A stretch of DNA of 64,000 nt from Bugulina stolonifera (lineage: Eukaryota; Bryozoa; Gymnolaemata; Cheilostomatida; Bugulidae). Below the pieces are notes generated by a model. The model made no database searches. It was not told the origin of the DNA and saw only the letters and a list, made by a program, of their open reading frames with translations. Positions 1 to 12,700 of this stretch are shown here, piece after piece (the first letter of the stretch is position 1; each line of letters opens with the position of its first letter). A program made the translations under genes and the position numbers. The stretch spans positions 2,046,001 to 2,110,000 of the forward strand of contig OW285191.1 in assembly GCA_935421135.1 (NCBI GenBank), in the 5' to 3' direction.

Positions 1-798
1 TATTTTAATATGTGATACTAATTTCGCAGACTACTGAGTTAATTTAATGTTGAATGATAATAGGCCTAAACTAAAGTTGAATAGAAGAGTTTGAATTTTT
101 ATTTTCTGAGTTTTCTCCGAAGATAAATTTAAAGCTAATAGCCTACAATCTAATGAAATGTTATCATTTCACATGAATGAACCAGACATCAAGAGTACAA
201 TCTATATTCATCAGACTGCCTAACCAAAACGATGTAGCCATATAGCTATATATATTGCATAGGATTAACTAGGCCTAAGTCATACCTGACCAAGGTGACT
301 CTGCTATGGGTTTTATGTGATCACTGATCATTGTCGTTCAAACTGTATAGGCCTAATGTTTTCCATGCTACTTACTATTGCTATTGCAATATTTTGAGTT
401 ATTCATATTATCTTCTGTGCTTCTAATGGAGTGAGTGGTTTAGGTGCTTAGTTCGGCGGACTATTGAAACTTGCTTGATGGTGGCAGGTTCCTCACACAG
501 TACAGTATTAGCCTTACTATATACCACTCGGGTTTTTACATAGTCAGGATATGCTATGGGTACGAATAATTTTTAACTGTTGATTTGCACAATGGAGCCT
601 ATGAACCATCCACAGGGCTGTGGTGTAGGGCTATAGTGTAGGGCTAATATTATTCAGCAGATTTGAAAGTACTCAGATTTAGCCTATGCCACTATTAAGT
701 ACTCTTTTGTTAGATCAGCATGTCAGTAGGCTGATGGGGTTGTTCTGAACCTGAGCCGAGTTATTTAATGAAGCATACCGTTGTAGATTGGCTGGACC
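1..798. other. 5' flank of TARBP1, no gene recognised
   Basis: AT-rich sequence with several TAGGCCTA-like palindromes and no convincing coding segment. It should contain the TARBP1 promoter and 5' UTR, but I see no clear TATA box or other core promoter element. The first ATG of TARBP1 at 799 sits in a strong context (ACCATGG). Confidence 0.4.
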
Positions 799-3700
799 AT
801 GGGGCTTATAGACTCACTGGTAGAGGTTCTGCAGCACCAGCTAATGGTGGGTGTGGCTAATGAAGACTCGGTTGACCTATCATCTCTCATCTCATCTATG
901 AAGCCTCTACTGGCAGAGGCTAGTGAAGATACACTTTCTGGACTGGAGGATGTTTTAAGAGTTCACCTAATTAGTTCTATTCGGCAGGGCCTCACCGACA
1001 AAAGCATATCATACAGGCTGCTGAAGCATTGTCTGCCGATATGTTCTGGAAAGTTGATAGAAGAAATGCTGGAAGTAGGCGGTCTCACCTCTATTGAAGA
1101 GCTACTCGACTTTCACCTGCTGCTCGTATCTCACCCAGAAATGTCCAGTCTACAGGGCCAGTTCTTACATCGCCTTGTTTGTCACATACCGGAAGCAGTA
1201 GAGGCTGATAACGTCACAGTAGCTAAGAAGATGGGGCGTCTGTTACGGGTGTTATGGCACTTAGTATATGAAGGTTTAATTAATCCACTAGATGAGCTGA
1301 TGTTATCCTTGTATAATAAGGATATGTGTACGTCTTCCATGTACATGATACTCTGTAGCATCTGCGACTGTTTTATTAAAGAAAATCAGTTTCCCACCAG
1401 CTTTTGGAAGCTGTTATCACATGTGAGTAGAACTATTAAACATCAGTCAGATACTTGTTACCTTAGTTTGTTAGCATCAGATGTTGTCACTATTCTCAAA
1501 TATGTCTCTAACTATATGTATATGTATGTGCTGTAGGTACTATATAGCTGTATGTATATCTCTATCGTTAGGAGATGGTCTTAATATGACTAACATATTC
1601 AAGTATAATTAGTTACCATGTCATCTTTGAACTAAGCTATACAGTGTACAGTAGGTGCAATAGACTGTATTTTTGTACTGTGCTGGAGCGCTGGATACGT
1701 TTCTGTAGTACTACATGTGCTGTATATGACTATCTTCTCAGGGAGTCAAGTCTAAGGAGACTGTCATTAGGAAGCAGTGCCTCCACATGGTGAAGAGTGT
1801 TTTAGATGCATTTGACAAGAACCTGCTTGAGCTGTCAGACTCTCCTCTCATGACACTGAATAGAGAGAATAAAGAGACCACCCTGCAAGTTTGGAGTCAC
1901 TATGTTCTGTTTATGGAGAGTTTGAATGAGAAGCAGGTATTTACAATGTATATATTATAATATACATTGTAATGTGTATATTATATATAATATGTACATC
2001 AATGTACATGTACATATCATTATCTAAGCAGTACATCTACTACGTACAAATGTGCACCTACTAATACTCTGTATACAATAGACTGTAGACAGTAGACTAT
2101 AAACAGTAGACTGCAGACAGTAAACTGTAGATGATAGACAGTAGACTGTAGACAATGGGCTGTAGACTGTAGACAATGGGCTGTAGACTGTATATAGTAA
2201 TGTTGAGTCTACCTTCTATTTCACAGTACCATATAGTAGAGCCAAACTTTGTCAGGTTGGAACATGTTCTACAAGCCACAGAGAAAGGTAAGACAAAGTG
2301 TTATAGTAATGTGAGAATCTCAATATCTAATAGTGAGGTAACAGATAGTGTGTTACAGCGTCTGCTATGTGGTGGTGACCTCAGGCTATCTATGGTCATT
2401 AGTCTAATAATATCTGCTGCAGGTATGATACACTTAGAGTGGCTACTCTCTCTCTTCAATAGAATATTAGCCCATGATAATATGCAGGTAAAGAAATATG
2501 GTGTGCTCTACATACTCAACTTGGACTATAAACAGTACGCAGCCTTCACAGTGGGTCAGCTTAATCCTGTAAGTTTGTCATATTATAGTTGTAGTTGTAA
2601 ACATATCAGCACGTGTTGGCAGAAGATTCCTTGGTAATATACAGTAGGCTATAGTTATTTATTGGTAATATACAGTAGGCTATAGTTATTTATTGGTAAT
2701 ATACAGTAGGCTATAGTTATTTATTGGTAATATACAGTAGGCTATAGTTATTTATTGGTAATATACAGTAGGCTATAGTTATTTATTGGTAATATACAGT
2801 AGGCTATAGTTATTTATTGTCCTATAATTTGTGCTGCATAGTATTTCGGTATCATTCCATTTATCAGTTTTTTTCTTTTGGTTTAAAAACCACGGAATTT
2901 TAAAATTCAGACCGAAACCGAATGCAGCAGTTTGATAATATTCAACTTTAAAATTCAAACCGCACTTGGCCCCTAAGCGCATTCACTTCCGATAATGGCT
3001 GGTGTTGGGAACACATGAATTCATGTTCTGCTTCTTTCAATCCTTATAATTCGATACCATCCTTAGAGTACAGACTTAGCTGCAGCCATCGTTGTTACCC
3101 AGTGATGATTTACTGTAGATTCACTCAATTCTAGTAGTTACATGTATGCTTAAATATTATTATAAATAATTAGTATTTAATAATTACGATTCATTAAACA
3201 AAATAAAAATTGGCCGCCATTACAGTTAAAAGCAGAGTGTGACAATTTCCAAACTTGAATATCAAATTTCCGATTCAATTCGGTTTTTTCCTGGATTTAA
3301 ATTACCGAATTAAATCGTGGGGTAGAAGACAAATTCGATGTCATACAATTTTATAAAAGATCAGCAAAAAAACTGAATTCAAGTACAATTCAAAATCGCC
3401 CAGCACTGTCTATAATAATATTGTAGAATATAAAATACTTTAATTGCAGTATACTCGTATGTCTGTGCTGTAAGTACTATATAAATATTGCATATAAAAT
3501 GCATGTACCTTAGGTACTATATACGTGTATATATAACTATGTAGGTATTATATAATTATATGTATATAACTATCATGTAGGTACTATTTAACCAATGTAT
3601 GTGCTGTAGGTGCTATATACAGACTTCATACTCATGGCTAATCAGAGCTCATTCTTTACTCGTCGACCTGATCTCAACGAAGACGTGGTTCCAGAAGTAT

Positions 3701-6700
3701 TTACGGCAATGAAGCGTTACCTAACCTCCATGTTACAGAGTATCAATGACAACAACAACACTTGTACGTTAGTTTGCTACATGACCCGCCACTTCATCCT
3801 CTATATAATTACATATGCACCATAAGGTGTCTTCGCGACCTAAGCTTCAGATCCAGGCCGATTTACGAAAATATTTTCCGGCACACATCTGTCACAGGGT
3901 CGCGAACACACCAGCCTGGGCCAAAAGCAAAATCCTCGTTTTCGCGTGAAGAAATCAGGTGTGTCAATGTGATAGGGATGGTTTCGTCTGGCCAAGCAAA
4001 ATCCCAGGCCAATAGCCCTTCTGGCCTTGGTCGGACGGCCATCTTGTAATTTTTATTTGCGACCCGGGTCTGTCCAAGAGGTCGCGAAGACACCTATACA
4101 CACCTTCTTGTGACACTCAATACTGTCTTTATAATGTTTTCCAAATGGTATTAACATACATGTAAATATAAATAAATATTGTTACGTTGCGATCTTTTAT
4201 TGCCTAACAGCAGTATTTCTCCTACAGCTCTGTTTCTCCATGGTGTGATAACAACCCTAGCCTCAGCCCCATGGTGCCCAGTACCAGGTATGTACTGGAT
4301 TGCTGCTCTCGCTTCGTTAGACCACCCAAACTTGAAAGATTGTTGGGATGAGCAAACTCTCTCTATAATCTGCAATATGATGAGCAAGTACATGTTACTA
4401 AGTGACAGAAGGATCCGACAGGCCACCTGCTACTATCTGCTTATAGCTATCACTCATCTCTCCAAGGTATTTACTATTTGTATGATAAAGTATGATTGTC
4501 TAGATTGTTAGTTTATTATAGTGTGATTGTACACTGGAGTATACGGCATGTACAATGTACTACCTCTGTATTGTATACTAGAGTATACGGCATGTACAAT
4601 GTACTACCTCTGTATTGTTTGCTGGAGTATACGGCATGTACAATGTACTACCTCTGTATTGTTTGCTGGAGTATACGGCATGTACAATGTACTACCTCTG
4701 TATTGTATACTGGAGTATACGGCATGTACAATGTACTACCTCTGTATTGTATACTGGAGTATACGGCATGTACAATGTACTACCTCTATATTGTATACTG
4801 GAGTATACGGCATGTACAATGTACTACCTCTGTATTGTATACTGGAGTATACGGCATGTACAATGTACTACCTCTGTATTGTATACTAGAGTATACGGCA
4901 TGTACAATGTACTACCTCTATATTGTATACTGGAGTATACGGCATGTACACTGTACTACCTCTGTATTGTATACTGGAGTATACGGCATGTACAATGTAC
5001 TACCTCTGTATTGTATACTGGAGTATACGGCATGTACAATGTACTACCTCTGTATTGTATACTGGAGTATACGGCATGTACAATGTACTACCTCTATATT
5101 GTATACTGGAGTATACGGCATGTACAATGTACTACCTCTGTATTGTATACTGGAGTATACGGCATGTACAATGTACTACCTCTGTATTGTATACTGGAGT
5201 ACACGGCATGTACAATGTACTACCTCTGTCTGCAAGTGTGTCCCTTCAAGTACTGGGGATTTTCATTTCAAGCTTTTCTCTTTTTAGAATATTTCTGAAT
5301 TTCTGGATTGATTGCTGAAAATATTAAATTCTTGATAATATAATGCCAATAATTGATAATATTAATATACTATACATGGTTGACTTCTACTCATATTATA
5401 ATAAAAGTGTGGGCGCTCTGACTGCACTGTTATTTCAATCATTTGTATGTTGATTAGGCAGTTTGATTTGAACAGGTTTATAGCACAGTCTCGGTGATGA
5501 ATAAAATACTAACTTGTAGCTAACTATACTTTCAAATAGACAGTCAAGTAATCATTTAGCTAGAATCTGAGTACAGTTTGTACTCTCAACGTCCTTGACT
5601 GGTTATTCATTGTCTAGGCTTAGGACAGACAGGGTGATGGCTAGATGTTCCTAGACAGTAGCTTGTGTATTTTAAAATATAAATTGTATTTTTTGTTGAG
5701 CAGCTTTTTAAATTATTAAATTAAAGCATTTAATAGCAATGGGCTAATAATCAACTCTACTGTGAAATGGATGGCAAATTGTGTATTTTGTTATACAATT
5801 ATTTGTACAGGTAGCTGACTCAGCAGTCCTTTCTCTCTCTCTCCTCCTTACTCATCTCAGACCAGATGATATCCTTACCTATGGAAGCCGACAGTGGAAA
5901 CAGTTAGCCTCTGTACTCACTCTACAACTAGAGGCTGGCAATATCTCCCTCCCCTCTCTTCTGAGCTCTGGTAAAGATCACTGTCTACCCTACTATTAAC
6001 TTATAATACATTTAAACTTATAAACTCTTAGTACACTTTTACAATCTCAATAAAGTATAGTATAATAGTAGTACTATTGCACTGTAATACAGTCACACTG
6101 CGATAGTAATACACATAGATACACATGTATATGCTCTGATTGTATAGCCAGTAGGGAGGAGTTTGCAGTGCTGGTGCTGCCATTAACATCTGCTGCTGCT
6201 GGTAAGAACACGCCCACCCTCTGTGACTGGCTGAAAGAGACATGTGAAGACACACTGAATACGTGCTGTGATAGAGCTTATGTGAGTCAGAGATCTGTGA
6301 TGGAGTGCCTCCACACGGTCACTAGGGTCCACCACCTCCTATCTGTTGGCACAGAGGGTAGTGTGGAACTCGGTCTAGCCTTAAAGGAGATCCAAGCATT
6401 CATATTTGGTATATCTGAGAGTGTTTGTGACTATCTCCTCTCTTTAGTAATTCAGGTATGTGTCAGTGAGCCAGTCTGTCTGTCTGTCTAACCCGTTTTA
6501 TGAATAACTGGTATTGTTTCCAAAAAATTCTGTCTCTACACTATACTGTTGAATGCTCTATGAGTACATGTACTATAGATACATGTACATTAAATATACC
6601 ATGCATGTACATGGATGTACGTCATATAAATAAGCCATAGTGTGGCGTTGTGCAAGGCGTTACGATATTTGTCTCACTATAGGAATTGGAAATCTCAGAT

Positions 6701-9700
6701 GAAGACATGGACACACTAAGTGCGTTTGTTAAGCTAGTCTCGGCCAATCAGCAGACAGTACATTATACCGTCTCATTGGCTGAGAAGCTCTGCGATAGGT
6801 TAGAGAGAAATGTGGGTACAAGGGTAAGAGCTGTGTACAACTACCTGTTTCATGCTGCTATGTACAACTACCTGTTTCCTGTTTCTATGTACAACTACCT
6901 GTTTCCTGTTTCTATGTACAACTACCTGTTTCCTGTTTCTATGTACAACTACCTGTTTCCTGCTGTGTGTTATCTCGCTGTGTCATAGTAGATGATTACA
7001 GTCTTAGTGCTGGAATATTTCATCCCTTTCTCTAACATTTAGCATACATATGTACATGGCTGTTTAATACACTGTGACTACATTATACAAGTCGATAGTA
7101 TAATGATAGCCTCAGTTACTTTTGTTGTAGAGTGAGTTTGAATGGAGGCTACTGAACACCACCCTATCTTCTGTGAACACTTGTGGAGATGCTTATACAC
7201 ATCTTTATAGACGTGTATTCAAAGTATTCAGTGATCTCGCCTCTCACAGGTAGTTTGTCAGTAGCTCCGCCCCCTTAGATAGGTTAATAATAGGCCTAAC
7301 CATATCCTTCAGGTAATGTCATCGGTATGTAATCTCAACCAAATGGTTACTATGAGTTTGACCAAAACCAATTGTTATGTCGTGTACACATTACTCAATT
7401 CATCATTGAAAGGGTAGTAGTGATTTGATTAATCTGGTGTTTTCATTGGTCGCTTGCCATATTATTTTCATGTTGCGACATAGTCTGGCCCGTGGCTGTT
7501 GTGACCTGCGCAGACTGATGGCATTTTCATGGCAATATAGATGCCTAAGCTACATGCACATCATTGACCTTGGCTCAGTGATGCTCTGCTCATAGACTAA
7601 TGCTGTCATTACGTCATATTTAGAGCTGGTCTTCAGGAACAGTATGTTAAATGGTTGGTTTCCTATTGGTTCTTGTCGACTGAATCAGCCGATAGTATAG
7701 ATTGGATGTGTTGGTATTCTAAGGCTATGGACGCTCTTTCTATTATGTACAGAGAAGACACGTGTATGGTATTCAGATCTCTGGCTATTATTCTACCTCA
7801 GGTAAGGTTAGCTCTCAGTAGCACTATGTATTCGTGTACACAAAGTATTAGCCAAATGCAATTTCATACCTTGGTATTGCTGTTATGTTTTAATTCCAAG
7901 CATTGTCACTGCACACGAGGAGTACTGTTATTGGGCATGTTGTGTTGATTAATTGTGAATATAACTACTACCAATTTTGGTTTCTAGTACTAAAGCCAAC
8001 TAATACGTCCAAAGGTCAGTAAAGAAATGGTTTGTTAGTGCTGCACGGTGTTTTGATATCATTCAGTTTTTCAGTTTTCTTTTCTTTCGGTTCAAAAACC
8101 ATAAAAGTTTAAAATGCAAGCCGGAACTGAATGCAGCGGTTCAGTACGATTTAGTTTTAAATTCAAACCGAGCCTGGCTCCTTAGCGCACCCATTTTGCG
8201 ATAATGGCTGGTGTTGTTAACACGCGAATTCATGTTATGCTTCTTTCAATCCTTATTAATTCGATGTCATCCTTGGAATACATCCATCATTGTCACCCAG
8301 TGAGGGATTACTGTAGTTTACATGATATTCTAGTAGTGATACTTGTGTATTGTTATAAATAATTAGCATTTAATTATTACAAATTATTAAACACAATGAG
8401 AATTGTGGCTATTTCTGGTAATGACTGGGGTTGCGAACGCATGATTTTATGTTATGCATCTTTCAATCTTTATACATGTAACTCGATGCCATCCTTGGAA
8501 TACAGACTCAGCTGGAGCAGCCATCATTGTCACCCAGAGATGACTTTCTTTAGTTTAACTCGATTCTAGGGGTTATACTTGCATATTATTATAAATAGTT
8601 TGTATTTAATAATTGCGATTTACTAAAGAAAATTAAACATGGCCACCATTACATTTTAAAAGCAGAGTGTGACAACTCCTAACATTGAGTATTCAATTTT
8701 CGGTTTGATTTGGTGTTTCTTCCTGAATTTACCAAATTGCATTAAACCAGGGGTAGAAGAGAACTTCGGTATCATTCAGCATTTTTGGGAAAATTGGCAA
8801 AACATTGACCGCACATGTAAATCCAAACTGTCCAGTACTATGTTTTATGTTACATTGCATGCACAGCCTGTGATTCATGTGTAACCAATAGGTGGATATT
8901 GAGTCTATCTGCAGAGCCACCCGCTCAATGCTCATCAAAGTAGAGGAGGAGAGTAAGAACTCACACTACCTGCCTTTGTTAACCAGCCTAGTTGAATGTG
9001 TCTTCTGCAAGTCTCTTCTTGAGAGAGAGGAAGTGTGGGACAACCTATCAGAGGTCAGCATAATGTGATTGTGGTACACCTGAATTAACTAGCAGACTAA
9101 TGAACTACTCTCCACCATTCAGAGTTTATACACTCACTGACTCCTGTTCATACTATAACTAACACTTGCCTAACCAAATAATAAATGTCACCTGCTCATA
9201 TAGTCATTGGTATTTTGACTGGTACCTGCAGGTGTTCACTGCACTCTACTTTAGAGGGGAAGAGAGGCCTGGTATAGCTAATATTATCAGTCGGCAACTA
9301 AACCGTCTCATCACTAGGGAACATGTGACCTCCACACCAGTCTCTTATTGGCTTGTTGAGCTGGCTATGTATGGACCTATCCATAACAAGGCTCATAGGT
9401 AAGTCTATTATTGGTTTACTACAACTGCTACTACTACCAGTACTAATACTACTACCAGTACTACTACTACCAGTACTAATACTACTACCAGTACTAATAC
9501 TACCAGTACTACTACTACCAGTACTACTACTACCAGTACTACTACTACCAGTACTACTACTACCAGTACTAATACTACTACCAGTACTACTACCACCACC
9601 ACTACCACCGCTGCTGCTACTACTACTGCTACTACTACTACTACTACTACTGCTACTAGTCTGACTTGTCTTACAGAACTGTGGAGGATGGATTCTGCTT

Positions 9701-12700
9701 CCTAGAAGAAACAGGGGACATGGCTAGAGCCAAACTAGCTTTCAGAGAAAAGAGGTGGGTATAGCTGAGGGCAGTAACCTATTGCCTGTTTGAGTTCACC
9801 TGTACATGTGTCTACAGTACATGTATATACTGAAGTTATCTCATCATGTGTAAATAGTGATGCTTAGAATACTGTGTTTATTATAGAGTGGGTTGGAGTA
9901 TATCGGATCAGGAAGTACGAGTTGTTGCTGTTGACTCACTTTTATATCTTTGTAAAGTATCCACTGATCTCTTCGTTTTACTCCGCACTGTACTTGATGA
10001 TATCAGCTCTGCCTACTTTCGCCTTCTCGCCGTCAAGTGTTACAATAACTTCCTCAACGCTCTGTCTCACCGACAGCGTCACCGACTTCTCTCCCTTCTC
10101 TTGTCCCTCCTCTCTTATATGCACCAGGTAATACCTTATTGCTGCCTAGCAACACATTGTTTACACTAATGACACATTTTTTACACTAGTGACACATTGT
10201 TTACACTAGTGGCACATTTTTACACTAGTGACTCATGTTTTACACTAGTGGCACATTGTTTACACCAGTGACTCATATTTTGCACTAGTGACACATTGTT
10301 TACACTGGTGACACATTGTTTACACTAGTGACACATTGTTTACACTAGTGACTTGTCATTTTCATGTACACCCTTTGTTTATACTGGCAAGTGGCAACCC
10401 AATATTTATGCTAACAACATCTTGTTTACCTTAGCAACACTGAGTTACCCTAGAACCTAGATGGTAGACTGTACACCAGACCTACTGGTCTAAACCAATC
10501 AGCAAGTGAGGTTTAGTTCAGTGTGGTGGTAGAGAGTAGTCCTGGGAAAGCTGGCTGCGCTAATTAAATGGGTCATACTAGGTCAAGTCATTTTTAGTAG
10601 CTGGAACAAAATATGCATCCTAATGCTCAGTCATATTTTGTTAGCTTGCAATCTCTATGATCATTGTCAGGCTAGAGTAATGCAATGGCTTGGCAATATT
10701 TCACTTGACAAATAACTTGATGATTGAGACTACTACAGTCAAGTGTCTAATGCGCTTATAGCTTATATTGAACAGCAATCTATGAATGGTACCATTATGC
10801 ACTTGATGTTTGTATCAGGGGCACTACTGTGACAAAGCATACAACATGCCTGCACATTATTGGTCTATCACTGAAGGTAATTCTACAAAGTATGACCTTG
10901 TTGATTAGCACTTCCTGTTTCTCCACCACCATGCTGAACTAAACCTCACTTGGTGATTGGTTTAGACCAGTAGGTCTGATGTACAACCTACCTAGATGGG
11001 TAATGAGACTCTATGTTGAAGTTATAAATAATCACAATGATTTATCTACCTGATCCAGGTTCCCAAAATACTGGAGCCCCTATTCCACTTCTTGAAGAAA
11101 TCATTGCGGACAGAACTGCAACCTTCTTGTAGACATCAGTTAGAGTGGATGTTCATATATGTGGTGAAAATACAGCCTCTGCTCATAAGGAGCTGGGTGA
11201 TTGACCAGATGGACCACAAGCTAGTATGTCACTACTTTACCTGTAGGCTATTGTAATGGTATTGTATGGTTAGGTGCACATTCATGCCTGAAGTACATAT
11301 GACAGTGAGATATAACTACAGAACACGGGCTAGTGTATGTACCATTTTGTATAGTGTGACTCGCGTGCTGAGATATGGACTGTTATAATGTATAGTGTAT
11401 GTCACAGGCTAGGGCATGTCTTATTGTTGAGTGTAATATGATCTGTTTCAGTTGGTGAAAGAGAAAGCATCGTATGTCTGCTCTCTTTTCTGCATTGCCT
11501 CCCACGTCTGCAGCGGGTCACATGATCTCAGTATCCATGGCGACCAGGTATGTATAGCATACACTAATATTCTTATAGCAAGTCTTGTAATGTATAGCAC
11601 TATGTTCCCTGATGAGTGCCCCACCCCTTTCTCAGTGAGTACTTGAGCCATTGATCTCTATTCTTAGCTGAGTCTAATGAGTGATATCCTACCATTGATC
11701 TCTCCGTGGGGCATGTCCAGTAAATTCCACATGAGGATCCATGCTCAGGCTGCCTTACTCAAGATTTGGCAGCATGCCAAAGATCAGCAGCTTATTGAGA
11801 AGTTATCTGCTCGGTTCCCCTTACTCGCTGCTAACATGGAGTTTGCACTGCATAGCGGGTAAGTCCGTTCAGTTGTTACTTTACATTGTCATCAGTGTTA
11901 TACTAAATGTATGTTACCTTATAGTACCGCTACTATTAGTTGTATGTTGTGTTACCTTGTAGCAATGCTACTATCAGTTGTATGTTGTGTTACCTTACAG
12001 TACTGCTACAGAGAAGAATTCTAGAAAACTATTGGAGAACTTTTTCTACTTTAAGTTTGATGCTGTTAAAGACTGGAGCCTAGAGGTATGTGACTATGCA
12101 ATACTTCCACTCAAATCCCATGGTGAGACTTGCATATACATGTGCATACATACACACACACGCACACGTCCGCACACCCACACACGCACACGCACGGTAC
12201 ATACTCTATTTCGGAGCTATTCCGGCTCGCAGGCTGCATTGGTAACTGTCAGTCAAATTCTTGGTAACATGTGTGCCTAATATATTTTGTTACTGCTAAT
12301 ACTCAAGTCTGTGAACCACTGGCAATGTACCAAAAGTGTAGTCTATAAATACAAAAGGTTGGCGGATTAAGCTCTATGATGTTTTATACTCAATGTCGTT
12401 TTTCCCTTTGTTCGATCTCACTAGTTTAGTTTCTACTCTATAGAACTTATTCTTTCATTTTACAACGTTCTATTCTGTTTGCCAGTCAGCTTGGTACAAT
12501 TCACCAATATAGTACTGATGCTAACCATTGCGTATTTATTGTAGACTATATTTAGCCTGTGGCCCCGTCTGCTTACACTAGCAGAGGGGGAGAGCATACC
12601 GTACCGTATGTTTAGTGAGGAGAGTATAAGGGCGGTAGGGGCAACATGCGTTCACACAGAGCTGAGGACGTGTGACCCTGGTACATGGCATATAAAGGTG

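Noticed and set aside
1423..1536. Extension of TARBP1 exon 1 to the stop at 1536
   Set aside because: The donor GTGAGTAG at 1423 gives the phase needed by exon 2; the later GT sites do not keep the frame.
4527..5228. CRISPR-like repeat array (also 13277-13835 and 62728-63295)
   Set aside because: Units are contiguous with no unique spacers, and the host is a eukaryote with intron-exon genes.
4496..5318. Open frames of 120-263 codons with repeated Tyr/Cys/Val motifs
   Set aside because: Products of a 44-bp minisatellite in TARBP1 intron 6; each unit shifts the frame and there is no supporting homology.
9353..9664. Leu/Pro-rich open frame and its Val-rich antisense
   Set aside because: Encoded by the ACT/ACC repeat filling TARBP1 intron 13.
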